Shown here: positions 16,271 through 24,363 of the stretch, in pieces
Position numbering within the stretch: the first letter of the stretch is position 1
Layout: every line of letters begins with the position of its first letter
DNA from: Enterocloster clostridioformis
GTDB taxonomy: Bacteria; Bacillota; Clostridia; Lachnospirales; Lachnospiraceae
Assembly: GCF_020297485.1 (NCBI RefSeq)
Contig: NZ_JAIWZC010000001.1
Coordinates: forward strand, 2,542,001 to 2,606,000
Direction of reading: 5' to 3'
Length of the DNA stretch: 64,000 nucleotides
Position numbers and translations under genes: made by a program
The notes under the pieces: generated by a model
The model's database searches: none
Told to the model about the DNA's origin: nothing
What the model saw: only the letters and a program-made list of their open reading frames with translations

Positions 16271-17194
16271 TTAATAGCTGTATTTTGCCCGGTAGTTAGA
16301 GCCGTTTCCAATGTACTGCATGATTTCCTGGCTCTGTCCGCTGGAGGACGCAAACGTGGGGTCCATCAGCTTCCAGCTGTTGCCATCAAAATAGATGATA
16401 TTATCAACCCATCCCTGGCCTTCCAGATATACATTAATCCACGCGTGATACAGATTCCCCGTATAACCCACTACCAGCTTGGTGGGAATGTCCTGGGACC
16501 TGAGCATGGCTGTCATGAGAGCCGCATAGTCAAAACAGATACCCTTTTTCTGCGCCAAAACCACATCCACATTGGGCAGATAGCCGGACTGGACCGAACT
16601 TGCCTTGGCCGTATCATAGGTAACGTTGTTGATTACATAATTATAAACATTTGACACCACGCCCAGCTGGTCCGTTGCGCTGGCAGCCACGGACGCGCCT
16701 GTCTGCACCGCGGCGCTGGCCGCATTAAAATTCACATACTGGTTGGGGTAAAGGAAGGGTCCGAACTGATTGGTTATGCTGGCATTTACATTCTGGCTGA
16801 ACGCCTGGGAATACTGGTTTCCCTGGATATTTTCAAACACCTTCACCGAATAGCTGCCGCTGCCCTCAGACAGAGGGAACACCTCGTATACGCCGCTGCT
16901 GCTTAAATCATATGTATATGTCTCGGAACCGCTTTTTGTAATCTGAACCTTAATCTTGCCAACGCTACCCGTATACTTTACCATGATATAGCCCTCTGAC
17001 ACATTGGATGCATCCAGAGTGGCCTTCTCGTTGCTGTATGCAGTGACCCCGGAAGCAATGGGAGTCAGTACATGGCTTCCGGCAGGCTTTGTGTAAGCCA
17101 GGGCCGTCGCCGGTGCCTGGATGCTGCTGACGGCAAAAAAAGCCGCTGCCGCTGCCGCCGCAAACTTTCCAACAGGTTTATATGCTGTCTTCAT
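16271..17194 (-). CDS. Secreted transglutaminase-like protein
   Basis: A 307-residue exported protein. It has a signal peptide (basic MKTAYKPVGK, hydrophobic Ala-rich core, ALA-Y site near 33), an N-terminal beta-rich region, and a transglutaminase-like core with all three catalytic elements: Cys in KKGICFDYAALM (about 217-228), His in YHAWINVYL and Asp in LMDPTF near the C-terminus. Such enzymes act on cell-surface peptides as proteases, amidases or cross-linkers. It is the first gene of the pilus-like cluster, 16 bp ahead of pilC, hinting that its substrate is the fibre or its anchor. AAGGAG precedes ATG 17194. The fold assignment is firm, the role inferred. Confidence 0.88.
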   Translation of the reverse strand: MKTAYKPVGKFAAAAAAAFFAVSSIQAPATALAYTKPAGSHVLTPIASGVTAYSNEKATLDASNVSEGYIMVKYTGSVGKIKVQITKSGSETYTYDLSSSGVYEVFPLSEGSGSYSVKVFENIQGNQYSQAFSQNVNASITNQFGPFLYPNQYVNFNAASAAVQTGASVAASATDQLGVVSNVYNYVINNVTYDTAKASSVQSGYLPNVDVVLAQKKGICFDYAALMTAMLRSQDIPTKLVVGYTGNLYHAWINVYLEGQGWVDNIIYFDGNSWKLMDPTFASSSGQSQEIMQYIGNGSNYRAKYSY

Positions 17195-17224
17195 AACATT
17201 ATCACTCCTTTATCTCTAAAAGGA

Positions 17225-17968
17225 CTACATCTCCAGGCGCTGCCTTACAATCTCATAGGCCAGCACGCCTGCCGCAACTGATGCGTTCAGGGAATCAATA
17301 TCTCCCTTCATGGGAATGGAAGCAACCATATCGCAGTGCTCGCGCACAAGCTTTCCGACCCCCTCCCCTTCATTTCCCACCACAAGTCCGATGGAACCTT
17401 TCAGGTTCATCTTATACATAAGTTCTCCGCCCATGTCGGCACAGACAAACCACATACCCTTTTTCTTCAAATCTTCCATGGTAGCCGTCAGATTTGTGAC
17501 CTTTGCCACCGGCGTGTAGTTTAAGGCTCCTGCCGATGTCTTTGCCACGGTGGCTGTCAGCCCCGCGGCGCGGCGTTTGGGAATAATGACGCCATGGGCC
17601 CCTGCCAGGTTGGCCGTACGGATGATGGCTCCCAGATTGTGGGGATCCTCTATGCCGTCCAGCAGTATGAGGAAGGGCGGCTCTCCCTTTTCCTCTGCCG
17701 CCTTCAGCATATCTTCCACCTCGGCGTACTCATAGGCCGCAGCATAGGCAATAACACCCTGATGCTTTCCTGTCTCGGATATCTGGTCCAGCCTCTCCCT
17801 TGGCACGTAGTTAATGATGGTATCGTATTTCCTGGCTTCCCTCAGGATGGTGCGCACCGGACCGTCCTGACAGCCGTCCAGGACGAACAGCTTGTCGATG
17901 GTCCTGCCGGACCGGAATGCCTCCAGCACGGCATTGCGCCCCTCTATGGTCAGTTCTTCGTATCTCAT
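17225..17968 (-). CDS. rlmB: 23S rRNA (guanosine-2'-O-)-methyltransferase RlmB
   Basis: A 247-residue SpoU/TrmH-family SAM-dependent methyltransferase with an N-terminal L30e-like substrate domain (1-75) and a knotted catalytic domain. All three motifs are present: LDGIEDPHNLGAIIRTANLAG (about 102-122), VVGNEGEGVGKLV and IPMKGDIDSLNASVAAG. It is expected to methylate the ribose of a guanosine in the 23S peptidyl-transferase loop region. It overlaps mrnC by four bases (ATGA) and follows cysS, a conserved Firmicutes order. AAGGAG precedes the ATG. Confidence 0.94.
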   Translation of the reverse strand: MRYEELTIEGRNAVLEAFRSGRTIDKLFVLDGCQDGPVRTILREARKYDTIINYVPRERLDQISETGKHQGVIAYAAAYEYAEVEDMLKAAEEKGEPPFLILLDGIEDPHNLGAIIRTANLAGAHGVIIPKRRAAGLTATVAKTSAGALNYTPVAKVTNLTATMEDLKKKGMWFVCADMGGELMYKMNLKGSIGLVVGNEGEGVGKLVREHCDMVASIPMKGDIDSLNASVAAGVLAYEIVRQRLEM

Positions 17969-18435
17969 GTCTTATCTCCTTCCGGGTCCGGCATCCTGCC
18001 CAGCTTCTCAAGTCCCTGGCTTATCAGATATACCAGCCTGTTGTATTCCTGTCTCAGGAACAGCCACCCTACCAGGGCTTCCATCCCTGTGGCCATGCGG
18101 TAATCAATGACAGACGCGTTCTTGGCTGATGTGGCTGATTTTGCGTTGCGTCCCCGCTTGAACACAGCGTGCTCCTCCCGGGTAAGCATGTCCTCAATGG
18201 CCTTTATGAGCTCTGCCTGCGTACCGGCCTTTACAAGCTCCGAGCTCTGCCTGTGCATTTTATTTACCTGCATGCTTCCCCGGTTTATCACCTTGGTGCG
18301 TATGATGACCTCATACACCGAATCTCCAATATAGGCCAGAACCAGTGGCGAGTAAGAATTCTCATCCACTGGTTCAAGCCTCATGCACTGTCTATAATAT
18401 GTGAGAAATTCCTGAATGGTTACGCTCTCTTCCAC
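17965..18435 (-). CDS. mrnC: Mini-ribonuclease III
   Basis: A 156-residue stand-alone RNase III catalytic domain lacking a dsRNA-binding domain, as in B. subtilis MrnC, which trims 23S rRNA precursor ends. The catalytic acidic motif LAYIGDSVYEVIIRTKVINR (about 30-49) and the second acidic site ATGMEALVGWLFL are both present, together with KMHRQSSELVKAGTQ. It begins with GTG at 18435, overlaps the cysS end by 16 bp and the rlmB start by four, so expression is coupled. It is adjacent to rlmB, which acts on the same rRNA. Confidence 0.94.
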   Translation of the reverse strand: MEESVTIQEFLTYYRQCMRLEPVDENSYSPLVLAYIGDSVYEVIIRTKVINRGSMQVNKMHRQSSELVKAGTQAELIKAIEDMLTREEHAVFKRGRNAKSATSAKNASVIDYRMATGMEALVGWLFLRQEYNRLVYLISQGLEKLGRMPDPEGDKT

Positions 18436-19829
18436 TTTACGCCCTCTCTGGTATCCTCTAATATAATTCCCATATCCAGAAGCTTTCCGCGGATTTCATC
18501 CGCCAGCGCAAAGTTCTTCTCTTTCCTGGCCTGCTGTCTGGCTTCAATCATCTCTTCGATCTCGCTGTCCAGCACTTCTTCCTTCTTCTCCGTGATAATG
18601 CCCAGTACATCGCAAAGTTCTTCTATCATTGTCTCCATATAAGATACGAATTCCCTGGTACTGGATTCATCTGCCGTGGTATTAGCCAGCTTCACCAGTT
18701 CAAATATGGCTGAAATGGCGTCCGCGGTGTTGAAGTCATCGTCCATGGCCTCCTCGTACTTGCCCCGAAGCTTATCTGCCTCTTCCATATTTCCCTGCTC
18801 CCCGGCTGTCCTGGGGCCGTCTGATGCCTTTGCCTCCAGGTCCCTTAACTTCTCCACACAGGTCAGTATACGCTCCAGACCATTCTTGGAAGCCTCCATC
18901 AGGTCTGCGCTGAAGTTAAGGGGACTGCGGTAATGGGCGCTGAGCATGAAGAAACGCAGCACCTGCAAGTCGTATTTTTCACTGATTTCCCTTACTGTAA
19001 AGAAATTCCCCAGGGATTTGGACATTTTCTTATTGTCAATATTCAGGAACCCGTTGTGCATCCAGTATGTTGCAAAGTTCTTGTCGTTGGCGCACTCACT
19101 CTGGGCAATCTCGTTCTCATGATGTGGGAATATCAAATCCTCGCCGCCGGCGTGAATATCAATCTGCTCGCCCAGGTAGCGTTTGGACATAACGGAGCAC
19201 TCAATATGCCAGCCCGGACGTCCGTCGCACCACGGCGACTCCCAGAAAGGTTCTCCTTCCTTCTTAGGCTTCCAGAGCACGAAATCATTGGGGTCTTCCT
19301 TGCCCTCCTCGCCGGTGACCTTGATTTCACGGAACCCGGACTGAAGCTCATCCAGGTTCTTATGGGACAGCTTTCCGTATTCCTTAAAAGAACCGGTCCT
19401 GAAGTACACGGTCCCGTCCCCTGCCACATAGGCGTGATTTTTGTCGATAAGGGTCTGTATCATCTCCAGCATGCCGCAGATTTCCTGGGTTGCCTGGGGA
19501 TGGACGGTAGCAGGCTTTACATTCATGGCTGCCATGTCCTTTTTGCACTCCTCAATGTACCGGCGTGACACTGTATCCGCGTCCACACCCTCCTCGATTG
19601 CCTTTTTGATGATTTTGTCATCCACATCCGTGAAGTTGGACACGTAGCGCACGTCGTACCCCTTATACTCAAAATACCTGCGAACCGTGTCAAATACAAT
19701 CATGGGCCTGGCGTTTCCTATATGGATGAAATTATACACCGTGGGGCCGCAGACGTACATCTTGACCTCTCCCGGGGTCAGGGGAACAAATTCCTCTTTT
19801 CTTCTGCTCAGTGTGTTAAATATCTTCAT
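18420..19829 (-). CDS. cysS: Cysteinyl-tRNA synthetase
   Basis: A 469-residue class I synthetase. The first zinc ligand region is MYVCGPTVYNFIHIGNARPM (about 24-43), combining a Cys ligand and the HIGH motif. Further ligands appear in WHIECSVM and the HHENEIAQSECAN region, and the second signature is KKMSKSLGNFFTVRE (about 265-279). The C-terminal helical anticodon domain is complete. GGAGAATAAGAGT precedes ATG 19829. It heads the cysS-mrnC-rlmB operon. No T-box leader was found in the short gap to ispF. Confidence 0.97.
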   Translation of the reverse strand: MKIFNTLSRRKEEFVPLTPGEVKMYVCGPTVYNFIHIGNARPMIVFDTVRRYFEYKGYDVRYVSNFTDVDDKIIKKAIEEGVDADTVSRRYIEECKKDMAAMNVKPATVHPQATQEICGMLEMIQTLIDKNHAYVAGDGTVYFRTGSFKEYGKLSHKNLDELQSGFREIKVTGEEGKEDPNDFVLWKPKKEGEPFWESPWCDGRPGWHIECSVMSKRYLGEQIDIHAGGEDLIFPHHENEIAQSECANDKNFATYWMHNGFLNIDNKKMSKSLGNFFTVREISEKYDLQVLRFFMLSAHYRSPLNFSADLMEASKNGLERILTCVEKLRDLEAKASDGPRTAGEQGNMEEADKLRGKYEEAMDDDFNTADAISAIFELVKLANTTADESSTREFVSYMETMIEELCDVLGIITEKKEEVLDSEIEEMIEARQQARKEKNFALADEIRGKLLDMGIILEDTREGVKWKRA

Positions 19830-19912
19830 ACTCTTATTCTCCTCAAATGAATCTCCTGCGGCATGTCTGGAGCATGCCAGGTCAGCTGTGTCAGAATGTG
19901 TTTTATCCTGTT

Positions 19913-20464
19913 TTATTCTTCATTCGCCCGGCTGCAGCCAGGGCAGCCTCCACAGCCGCCTTCCATTATCTTACTATCATAGCAGTAATCTGCTGTTTCC
20001 GTCAATAAGGTAATTGCCTGAGAAGAGATTCCTTCCCCGGTTCCCGTAAATCCAAGTCCTTCCTCTGTAGTGGCCTTGACGCTTACCCTGGACACATCCA
20101 GGCGGAGGGCGTCTGCTATGTTAGCCGCCATCCGGGGCCTGTATGGGGCCAGCTTGGGACGCTGGGCTATGATGGTGGCGTCTATATTCTCAACCACGTA
20201 GCCTTTCCCGTCCAGAAGTTCTCCTACCTTCCTTAACAGTTCTATGCTGGAAATACCTTTATATGCCGGGTCCGTGTCCGGGAAATGCTGTCCGATGTCT
20301 CCCAGGGCAGCAGCCCCCAACAGGGCATCCATCACCGCGTGGACCAGAACATCCGCGTCGGAATGGCCCAGAAGGCCCTTTTCATATGGGATATTGACGC
20401 CGCCTAAGATTAGATCGCGGCCTTGTACTAATTTGTGAACATCGTATCCTTGTCCGATTCTCAT
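19913..20464 (-). CDS. ispF: 2-C-methyl-D-erythritol 2,4-cyclodiphosphate synthase
   Basis: Catalyses ring closure of CDP-ME 2-phosphate to MEcPP in the MEP isoprenoid pathway. Zinc ligands appear in GQGYDVHKL (residues 5-13) and [20 protein letters not shown], and the nucleotide loop is [17 protein letters not shown]. The start is ATG 20464 ([10 protein letters not shown]), preceded by AAGGAG; an upstream in-frame ATG overlaps the repeat array. The core ends near residue 157, but this protein has a tail of about 26 residues with a Cys cluster ([10 protein letters not shown]), absent from typical IspF. The tail could bind metal or an Fe-S cluster, or be neutral. It is separated by 83 bp from cysS. 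Confidence 0.95.
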   Translation of the reverse strand: MRIGQGYDVHKLVQGRDLILGGVNIPYEKGLLGHSDADVLVHAVMDALLGAAALGDIGQHFPDTDPAYKGISSIELLRKVGELLDGKGYVVENIDATIIAQRPKLAPYRPRMAANIADALRLDVSRVSVKATTEEGLGFTGTGEGISSQAITLLTETADYCYDSKIMEGGCGGCPGCSRANEE

Positions 20465-20502
20465 AGTGTCTCCTTCCGTGTTCATCGCGATACCGTTACC
20501 CC

Positions 20503-20586
20503 CGCCATGCACACCGTGATTATGTTACTCCGCCATGTGCACCGTGATTACATTACTCCGCCATGCACACCGTGATTGCGCTGCGC
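20503..20586. repeat. Three 28-bp tandem repeats upstream of ispF
   Basis: Units start at 20503, 20531 and 20559, each beginning CGCCATG and containing CACCGTGATT; unit three diverges in its last ten bases. The end of the third unit (ACACCGTGAT, 20569-20578 region) is complemented by ATCACGGTGT just after it, giving a 10-bp hairpin. There are no spacers of unique sequence, so this is not a CRISPR. Confidence 0.8.
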
Positions 20587-20615
20587 TCCATCACGGTGTC
20601 GGGCTTCGCCCTATA

Positions 20616-20678
20616 AAATAAGCCATAAGGAAATCTTCTTTTGTGCGAGCACAACGAAGATTTCCTTCTGTCTTATTT
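20616..20678. terminator. Long hairpin downstream of the lipid kinase gene
   Basis: Nested inverted repeats: AAATAAG/CTTATTT outside, then a 12-bp arm AAGGAAATCTTC with GAAGATTTCCTT, then TTGTG/CACAA around a four-base loop. The U-rich flank suits termination of the kinase transcript on the minus strand; the size (63 bp) also suits a degenerate palindromic mobile repeat. Confidence 0.6.
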
Positions 20679-20698
20679 TGCATGGCTCATTGCCTGCG

Positions 20699-21622
20699 TC
20701 ATATCATCATCCTTACCTTCCTGGCTATGCAGCTGGCTTGTATGTCTGTCTGGAAGCCGCAGCTCTCGCCGTCTGCATGGACGGGCAGCGCTGCTTCTGT
20801 GTGGATGGATACTTCCCTGCATTCGTAGGTTCTGACACCTTTGGGCCGCCGCCTTCCTATGAGGGCTGACAGCAGAACGGGTATCAGCTTTATCCTGGTG
20901 CTGTGGCTCATGACGCAGATGTTTAATTTTCCGTCGCTTCCGTCTGCCCTGGGGGCAAAGAGGAAGCCGCCGCCCTCTGAGGGCTGTATGTGACAGGATA
21001 TGAAAAGAATGTTGTTGAACTCTACCTTTTTTATCCCGTCCAATAAAATATATCCTTTGCTGGATTTACATTTAAAAAACTGGTGTATGCCTATGAGTAT
21101 ATAAGAAAGTTTCCCCATACCGAAACGATTTAAACGCTGACGGCATCTGGAAGACAGGGCATCCTGACAGACGGCCGCATCAAATCCGATTCCGGCGCTG
21201 ACCAGGAACCGTCGGTGGGATACCTCCTGATTTCCATAGGTAAGGACTCCGTAATCAATCATGGTGAAATGCCGGGGGGCCAGCTGTTTCTTAAGACACT
21301 TTATGGTGCGTCCGGGCATGCGGAGACTCCTGGCCAGGTCGCTGCCGGAACCGGCCGGGATATAACCCAGACTTAAAGGCCCATGGAAAGACACACCGTC
21401 CAGAACCTCGTTCATGGTCCCCTCCCCGCCCACGGCGATGATATATCTGGGCTCACCATGACTGTCTGTCAGCCGCCTTGCCGCGGTTCTTGCGTCCCCA
21501 ATGCCTTCTGTCAGGAAAACTTCGTATTCAATATTATGACTGTCCATATAACGGGCTATGGCTTTCCAGATTCTGAGACCCTTGCCGGAGCCTGCTTTGG
21601 GATTTACAATGAAGTTATACAT
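20699..21622 (-). CDS. YegS/DagK-family lipid kinase
   Basis: A 307-residue diacylglycerol-kinase catalytic-domain protein. The N-terminal domain (1-130) carries FIVNPKAGSGKG at residues 4-15 and the nucleotide motif VGGEGTMNEVLDG (about 74-86), where GGDGT is usual, followed by GYIPAGSGSDLARSL. The C-terminal beta-sandwich includes SAGIGFDAAVC and ends with HADGESCG, the conserved lipid-kinase end motif. Such enzymes phosphorylate diacylglycerol or related lipids to feed phosphatidate back into phospholipid synthesis. Monocistronic; the ribosome site (AAAGGACG) is rather far from the ATG. Confidence 0.9.
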   Translation of the reverse strand: MYNFIVNPKAGSGKGLRIWKAIARYMDSHNIEYEVFLTEGIGDARTAARRLTDSHGEPRYIIAVGGEGTMNEVLDGVSFHGPLSLGYIPAGSGSDLARSLRMPGRTIKCLKKQLAPRHFTMIDYGVLTYGNQEVSHRRFLVSAGIGFDAAVCQDALSSRCRQRLNRFGMGKLSYILIGIHQFFKCKSSKGYILLDGIKKVEFNNILFISCHIQPSEGGGFLFAPRADGSDGKLNICVMSHSTRIKLIPVLLSALIGRRRPKGVRTYECREVSIHTEAALPVHADGESCGFQTDIQASCIARKVRMMI

Positions 21623-21729
21623 GAAGGATTCAGGTCGTCCTTTCTAATATTTTACTCTGCCTTAAATTATAGCATAATACCCTATAAAACACTAAGAAAA
21701 TTTCTATAAAAAAAGTTGTAAAAAAAGTC

Positions 21730-21758
21730 TTGACAATTACCACAATTTATCATATACT
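21730..21758 (+). promoter_or_regulatory. Promoter of the tRNA-Val/tRNA-Met unit
   Basis: TTGACA at 21730-21735, a 17-nt spacer, and TATACT at 21753-21758, about 43 bp before tRNA-Val. Near-consensus stable RNA promoter. Confidence 0.82.
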
Positions 21759-21800
21759 GTACAGGCAGTCGCGAGTGAGACACAAACGGCGGCAGGGTAC

Positions 21801-21873
21801 GGGGTCTTAGCTCAGCTGGGAGAGCATCTGCCTTACAAGCAGAGGGTCACAGGTTCGAGCCCTGTAGGCCCCA
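21801..21873 (+). tRNA. tRNA-Val (anticodon TAC)
   Basis: A 73-nt cloverleaf: acceptor GGGGTCT/AGGCCCC, D arm GCTC/GAGC, anticodon stem TCTGC/GCAGA with loop CTTACAA (anticodon TAC), T arm ACAGG/CCTGT with TTCGAGC loop, discriminator A. CCA is not encoded. Confidence 0.97.
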
Positions 21874-21893
21874 CTATCTACCAAACTTAATAT

Positions 21894-21967
21894 GGCGGAA
21901 TAGCTCAGTTGGCTAGAGCACACGGTTCATACCCGTGGTGTCGAGAGTTCAAATCTCCCTTCCGCTA
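21894..21967 (+). tRNA. Elongator tRNA-Met (anticodon CAT)
   Basis: A 74-nt cloverleaf: acceptor GGCGGAA/TTCCGCT with a G1-U72 pair typical of clostridial elongator Met tRNA, anticodon stem CACGG/CCGTG with loop TTCATAC, T loop TTCAAAT. One A-C mismatch occurs in the T stem (GAGAG/CTCCC). It lacks the three GC pairs of an initiator anticodon stem. Confidence 0.94.
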
Positions 21968-21972
21968 CTCGA

Positions 21973-22005
21973 GAAGCTTTGGATTGTCAAAGCTTCTTTT
22001 ATTTT
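21973..22005 (+). terminator. Terminator of the tRNA-Val/Met operon
   Basis: GAAGCTTTG (21973-21981) pairs with CAAAGCTTC (21988-21996), loop of six, followed by TTTTATTTTG. It starts six bases after tRNA-Met. Confidence 0.9.
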
Positions 22006-22071
22006 GTCGCCGGGTTTTGCCCGCCAGGGCGTTTTACCCGTCTGAAATCTGTCAGGGAGGACATGAGCATC

Positions 22072-23199
22072 ATGGAAAAGGAACAAATTTTTCAGAGAAA
22101 CGCGGGATTTTTCGCATTTTTTCTAAGCGGCATATGTGCTATCAGCAGCGGTGTGGTCGTAAGCATTCTGCAGGAAATCTACGGCTTTGCATATGGCATG
22201 ACAGGGACACTGCTGTCCCTTATGAGCATAGGCAATCTGCTGGCCGGCTTTGCCTCAGGCATGCTGCCCGCAAAAATCGGCACCAAGAAAACAGTGGTGC
22301 TCCTGACAGCAGGCTATGGGGCCGGATATCTGATCATGGGTTTTTCCGGATGGATGCTGGTTCTCATGCTGGGATTTTTCATGGTCGGCGTTGCTAAAGG
22401 AAGCACCATCAATACCTGTACCATACTGGTGGCCGATAACTCCGGCGATCGTACAAAGGGCATGAACATCATGCACGGCTGCTACGCCCTGGGCGCGCTT
22501 TTGTGTCCATTCTTCATCGCCGCCGCCATGAAGGCAGGAAATACCGTCCCCATGCTGGTGTTAGCAGCCTGCGGTTTCCTGCTGTGGCTGACCTTCTGTG
22601 TGACTCCCGCCGAAACAAAGGCCATGAAAAAGGACAGGAATATAAATAAAAGCTTCCTTAAAAGCAGAAAATTCTGGATGCTCACCGGTCTTCTGTTCTG
22701 CCAGAACGCGGCGGAAACCAGCGTAACCGGCTGGATGGTTACATATTTTAAGGGAAACGGCATCATATCAGGATCTCTCAGCCCCTACACCGTAACCGTG
22801 ATGTGGGGAGCCACGCTGATTGCCCGCCTGCTCATAGCATTTGTAATCCCTATCAAAAACAGCTATTCCGCCATGATTAAAATGGGCATTGGCTGCATCA
22901 TCTTCTACATGGGCCTGATGATGGCCAGTACCCAGACCACTGCCATTCTCCTGCTGTTCGCCTTTGCCTTTGCCATGGCCGGCATGAATCCCACTGCCGT
23001 GGCCAGCGCGGGCCGTATGACCAGCGCGGCCAGCATGGGAATTATGCTTCCGGCTGCCAGCAGCGGCGCCATCATCATGCCCTGGATAATCGGCATGGTG
23101 TCTGAATATGCTGGCATTGAAATCGGAATGGCTTCCAATATCATTCCCTGCGCAGGCATGCTGTTATTCAGTGTAGCTGTAAAACGGTTGAAAGAATAG
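22072..23199 (+). CDS. MFS transporter
   Basis: About 375 residues with twelve hydrophobic segments in two six-helix halves separated by a charged loop (TKAMKKDRNINKS, near 190). The loop between helices two and three reads GMLPAKIGTKKTVV, a form of the MFS G.LaD..GrR.v motif with a similar Gly-Lys-Lys turn. The substrate cannot be determined. AGGGAGG at 22054-22060 gives good spacing to ATG 22072; ATG 22063 is only two bases away from it. The longer reading frame upstream runs through the tRNA terminator and is rejected. It is followed after 13 bp by a truncated sce7726-type gene, perhaps once cotranscribed. Confidence 0.88.
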   Translation: MEKEQIFQRNAGFFAFFLSGICAISSGVVVSILQEIYGFAYGMTGTLLSLMSIGNLLAGFASGMLPAKIGTKKTVVLLTAGYGAGYLIMGFSGWMLVLMLGFFMVGVAKGSTINTCTILVADNSGDRTKGMNIMHGCYALGALLCPFFIAAAMKAGNTVPMLVLAACGFLLWLTFCVTPAETKAMKKDRNINKSFLKSRKFWMLTGLLFCQNAAETSVTGWMVTYFKGNGIISGSLSPYTVTVMWGATLIARLLIAFVIPIKNSYSAMIKMGIGCIIFYMGLMMASTQTTAILLLFAFAFAMAGMNPTAVASAGRMTSAASMGIMLPAASSGAIIMPWIIGMVSEYAGIEIGMASNIIPCAGMLLFSVAVKRLKE

Positions 23200-23212
23200 G
23201 AGCTGTAAATCC

Positions 23213-23360
23213 ATGCTCCGCGATAAGGACATACGGGAGCCTCTCTTTGATTTCCTGGAGGAAATGTACGGAAAAATACGTATTCTGGAAGAAAAACAGA
23301 TAGGAAAATCCAGAGCGGATATCGTCATGGTCCTGCCGGAGCTGGCCCATATCCAGGAAC
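23213..23360 (+). pseudogene. Truncated sce7726-family protein gene
   Basis: ATG 23213, with AGGAG ten bases upstream, opens MLRDKDIREPLFDFLEEMYG and KIRILEEKQIGKSRADIVMV, the N-terminus I recognise from sce7726-family proteins (about 200 residues, nuclease-like fold suspected). After about 48 residues family similarity stops and the frame continues into unrelated sequence leading to the transposase remnant. The rest of the gene is missing from this window. Between 23372 and 23466 another frame (KYKEKSKQFVIDKIAERIPE and onward) looks protein-like but was not identified. The gene was evidently broken by insertion and deletion. Confidence 0.65.
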
Positions 23361-23466
23361 TGAATGAAATGCCAAATATAAGGAAAAGAGCAAACAATTC
23401 GTCATTGATAAAATCGCAGAAAGGATACCTGAGGATACACTCTCAAAGCAGATAAGCGATGCCCTA

Positions 23467-24342
23467 GAACTCCGGGATTCCGTCCAGGATATTTTCAAAG
23501 ATGTTATGTGACTTACATCGGAGAGAAAGACGGTGTGGATTTCCAGCATCTGTATATCGACGGCTCAAAATTTGAGGCAAACGCGAACAAATACACATGG
23601 GTGTGGAAAAGGCGACAGAGAAATCCAGATATCGGCTTTTTGCAAAGATTACAGACCTGTTGACCGATATGAACGAAACCCTGTCATATACAGGGCTGAA
23701 AATCGAGACAAACACCGAGTATACGCCAGCCGGTCTGGAGGCCATTTTGTCTAAATACGCCTTCTTCTGCCATATATGAGAAGAAATTCATTTCCGGACG
23801 GGGACACAGAAAGAGCCAGGAGCAGCGTTATTATGAGAAACTGAAGGAATACAGCGATAAACTTTTCATTTTGCGTATAGGAAGCCGGTAAAGGGGAACC
23901 GGTATGGGCGGCAGGAAGAGTACTACACATGTGAAGACTGCGGAGGTTGTCCATATGCGGAAAAATGTAAAAAGACAGACAAAAACCGGACAGTCAGGAT
24001 CAATGAGGAATTAAGTTCCATGCATAAAGAGTAACCTTGAGAGCATACAGGGAGCCCTGCTGCGGATGAACCATTCCATCCAGGCGGAGTATTAAAGGAG
24101 CGTGAGAAAAGGACTGAACTCGGCGAAATTGGAGCTTTTCTGGTTTCTATCGGGCATAATCTCTATAAATTTCACAACAAACAGATGAGACTCCAGAAGG
24201 CTGCTTAAGAGTGAAAAGGTGCAGATTTTATGGGGAAAGAGGTATTATACACGTTTAAGAGTCAGATGCAGGTAAAGTGACGGCATAAACAGGGGGGGCT
24301 GTGGAAAGTGGAGCATTTCAACTCCACTTTTTTCACAGCCCC
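23467..24342 (+). mobile_element. Decayed IS1182-like transposase remnant, copy 1
   Basis: Translated pieces in shifting frames match an IS5/IS1182-type DDE transposase: LRDSVQDIFKDVM, then GVDFQHLYIDGSKFEANANK, EAILSKYA, FISGRGHRKSQEQRYYEKL, EDCGGCPYAEKCKKTDKNR and a C-terminal SIGHNLYKFHNKQMRLQKAA. At least four frameshifts are present. The element lacks its 5' third, starting abruptly at AGAACTCCGGG. Compared with copy 2 (34031-35250, opposite strand) it is nearly identical and shares the main frameshifts, but also has a private TAA (gagtattaaag) and a missing T in a T run. The 3' end forms an inverted repeat (24295-24342). Confidence 0.85.
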
Positions 24343-24348
24343 TTTTTT
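24295..24348 (+). terminator. Hairpin at the 3' end of transposase copy 1
   Basis: GGGGCTGTG (24295-24303) pairs with CACAGCCCC (24334-24342), and AGTGGAG with CTCCACT inside; six T residues follow. The outer arm probably includes the IS end. It can act as a plus-strand terminator and separates the remnant from the transketolase operon, whose last stop is 22 bp away. Confidence 0.7.
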
Positions 24349-24363
24349 CCGGACTTTTAATTT

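Noticed and set aside
18420..19912. T-box leader for cysS.
   Set aside because: The 83-bp gap upstream is too short and contains no T-box sequence.
20503..20586. Repeats of 28 bp looked like a short CRISPR array.
   Set aside because: Units are head to tail without spacers and no cas genes are nearby.
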